Source of the DNA: Clostridia bacterium | GTDB lineage: Bacteria; Bacillota; Clostridia; Oscillospirales; CAG-382 | DNA: 15,131 nucleotides | Reading direction: 5' to 3' | Assembly: GCA_017613815.1 (NCBI GenBank) | Contig: JAGADB010000042.1 | Location: forward strand, 1 to 15,131 | In this document: in pieces, positions 14,477 to 15,131 of the stretch | Numbering within the stretch: the first letter of the stretch is position 1 | Layout of the letters: each line of letters begins with the position of its first letter | Program-made: the position numbers and the translations under genes | Notes under the pieces: generated by a model | What the model saw: the letters and a program-made list of their open reading frames with translations, nothing else | What the model was told of the DNA's origin: nothing | The model's database searches: none

Positions 14477-15131
14477 ACTTGCTTCCTCCTGTATTCTTAA
14501 TTTTATTATAAACGTTTAATGCGGACACGGCGCAGATTAACGCCTGATATCCCAAAAGCGAAAGCGAGACCTTTACGTCGGCTTTCGGTTTATTTTCCAA
14601 GAAATCGGAATAAATTCCGACGTTTTTTTCGTTTATTTCAAGAAATCTATACCTTCTGCAAACGTACAAAAACGCGCTCATCGCGGTATTTGCGTTTCCG
14701 AACAGCAATGCCGTCTTGTCGGGCTCGGGAGACGAGACGGTGATTTTGAGTTTCGACACCTTTAATTTCGCATATTTTGCGAAAACCGAGAAGGTGTCGG
14801 AAAAAAGGTCTGTGTAGGTCTGTATGACCTCGGTTATCGGCTTCTTTCCGACGTTTTTTCCCGTTTCCGCCGTTTTTTCCTTATCGTTTCCGTCTGCGAA
14901 CTTATGATTTTTATCTTTTTTCGGCTTTTCCTTTATTTTTCCGTCGAGCAGGTCGAAATTTCCGTCGAATTTTATCTTTTTCGCTTTCTTTTTCTTTTTT
15001 CCGAAAACGAGCTTCTTTATATTCAACTTTAAAAGCCCGATTTTAAGATACGCGGAAAAATCTTTATCATACGACACGATAACCGTGTATTTCATCAGCA
15101 AAAGCAGCAGAATCAAGGCAAAAAACGAGAT
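14454..15131 (-). CDS. DUF2953 family protein, YtfI-like (N-terminus cut by window edge)
   Basis: About 225 residues are visible; the start codon lies beyond the window, since the reading frame stays open to the edge (an in-frame TTG at 15116 is not needed). The visible N-terminus is hydrophobic (SFFALILLLLLM), a membrane anchor or signal segment. A beta-rich stretch (YTVIVSYDKDFSAYLKIGLLKLNI), a very lysine-rich low-complexity loop, and the C-terminal signature VKVSLSLLGYQALICAVSALN follow. This order fits DUF2953, whose genes sit next to gerW/ytfJ in Bacillota, as here. Function unknown; the neighbourhood suggests an envelope or sporulation role. It overlaps the gerW-like start by 23 bp, which implies translational coupling. 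Confidence 0.82.
   Translation of the reverse strand: MSFFALILLLLLMKYTVIVSYDKDFSAYLKIGLLKLNIKKLVFGKKKKKAKKIKFDGNFDLLDGKIKEKPKKDKNHKFADGNDKEKTAETGKNVGKKPITEVIQTYTDLFSDTFSVFAKYAKLKVSKLKITVSSPEPDKTALLFGNANTAMSAFLYVCRRYRFLEINEKNVGIYSDFLENKPKADVKVSLSLLGYQALICAVSALNVYNKIKNTGGSKYGKAVNE

Overview
The window looks like chromosomal DNA of a Gram-positive anaerobe of the Bacillota, most likely an uncultured member of class Clostridia (inference). Supporting signs are a short zinc-ribbon ribosomal protein L28, a PcrA helicase with a C-terminal Tudor-like RNA-polymerase-binding domain, the DUF2953/GerW (YtfI/YtfJ) pair known from spore-formers, a copper-amine-oxidase-like 'stalk' domain, strong GGAGG-type ribosome binding sites and sigma-A-like promoters of the form TTGAAA-N17-TATAAT. 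No mobile element, CRISPR array, tRNA or rRNA was recognised.

Layout. Positions 1-3211 (minus) carry mfd, the transcription-repair coupling factor, with its C-terminal end cut off by the window edge. It has its own promoter and a hairpin-bearing leader. Next, also on minus, is rpmB (3396-3584) with a clear promoter and a rho-independent terminator. pcrA/uvrD (3764-6184) follows, separated by only 66 bp from a membrane-anchored nucleotide-sugar 4,6-dehydratase of the CapD/PglF/WbpM type (6251-8191). A long inverted repeat sits in that gap. The dehydratase start codon overlaps the stop of a Nudix hydrolase (8188-8973), so these two form an operon driven by a promoter at 9050-9078.

Back to back with that promoter is a forward promoter for a large modular GH99/WbsX-like protein (9204-12185). 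It is the only plus-strand gene in the window and it lacks a signal peptide. It ends at a bidirectional terminator (12201-12222) shared with a convergent minus-strand operon: DUF2953 protein (5' end cut by the window), GerW-like protein, and an ABC exporter half-transporter (12237-13973). These three are overlapping or tightly spaced.

How the genes fit together. Mfd and PcrA are both helicases that act on stalled RNA polymerase during transcription-coupled repair, and L28 is a housekeeping ribosomal protein. The dehydratase and the GH99-like protein both point to carbohydrate or surface-glycan metabolism and flank one intergenic region. The third block belongs to an envelope or sporulation setting. 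I see no convincing defence or mobile system. The most unusual items are the modular GH99-like protein without an export signal, the Nudix protein carrying what looks like a degenerate inorganic-pyrophosphatase domain, an insertion of about 47 residues in PcrA domain 1A, and a di-arginine substitution in motif V of Mfd.
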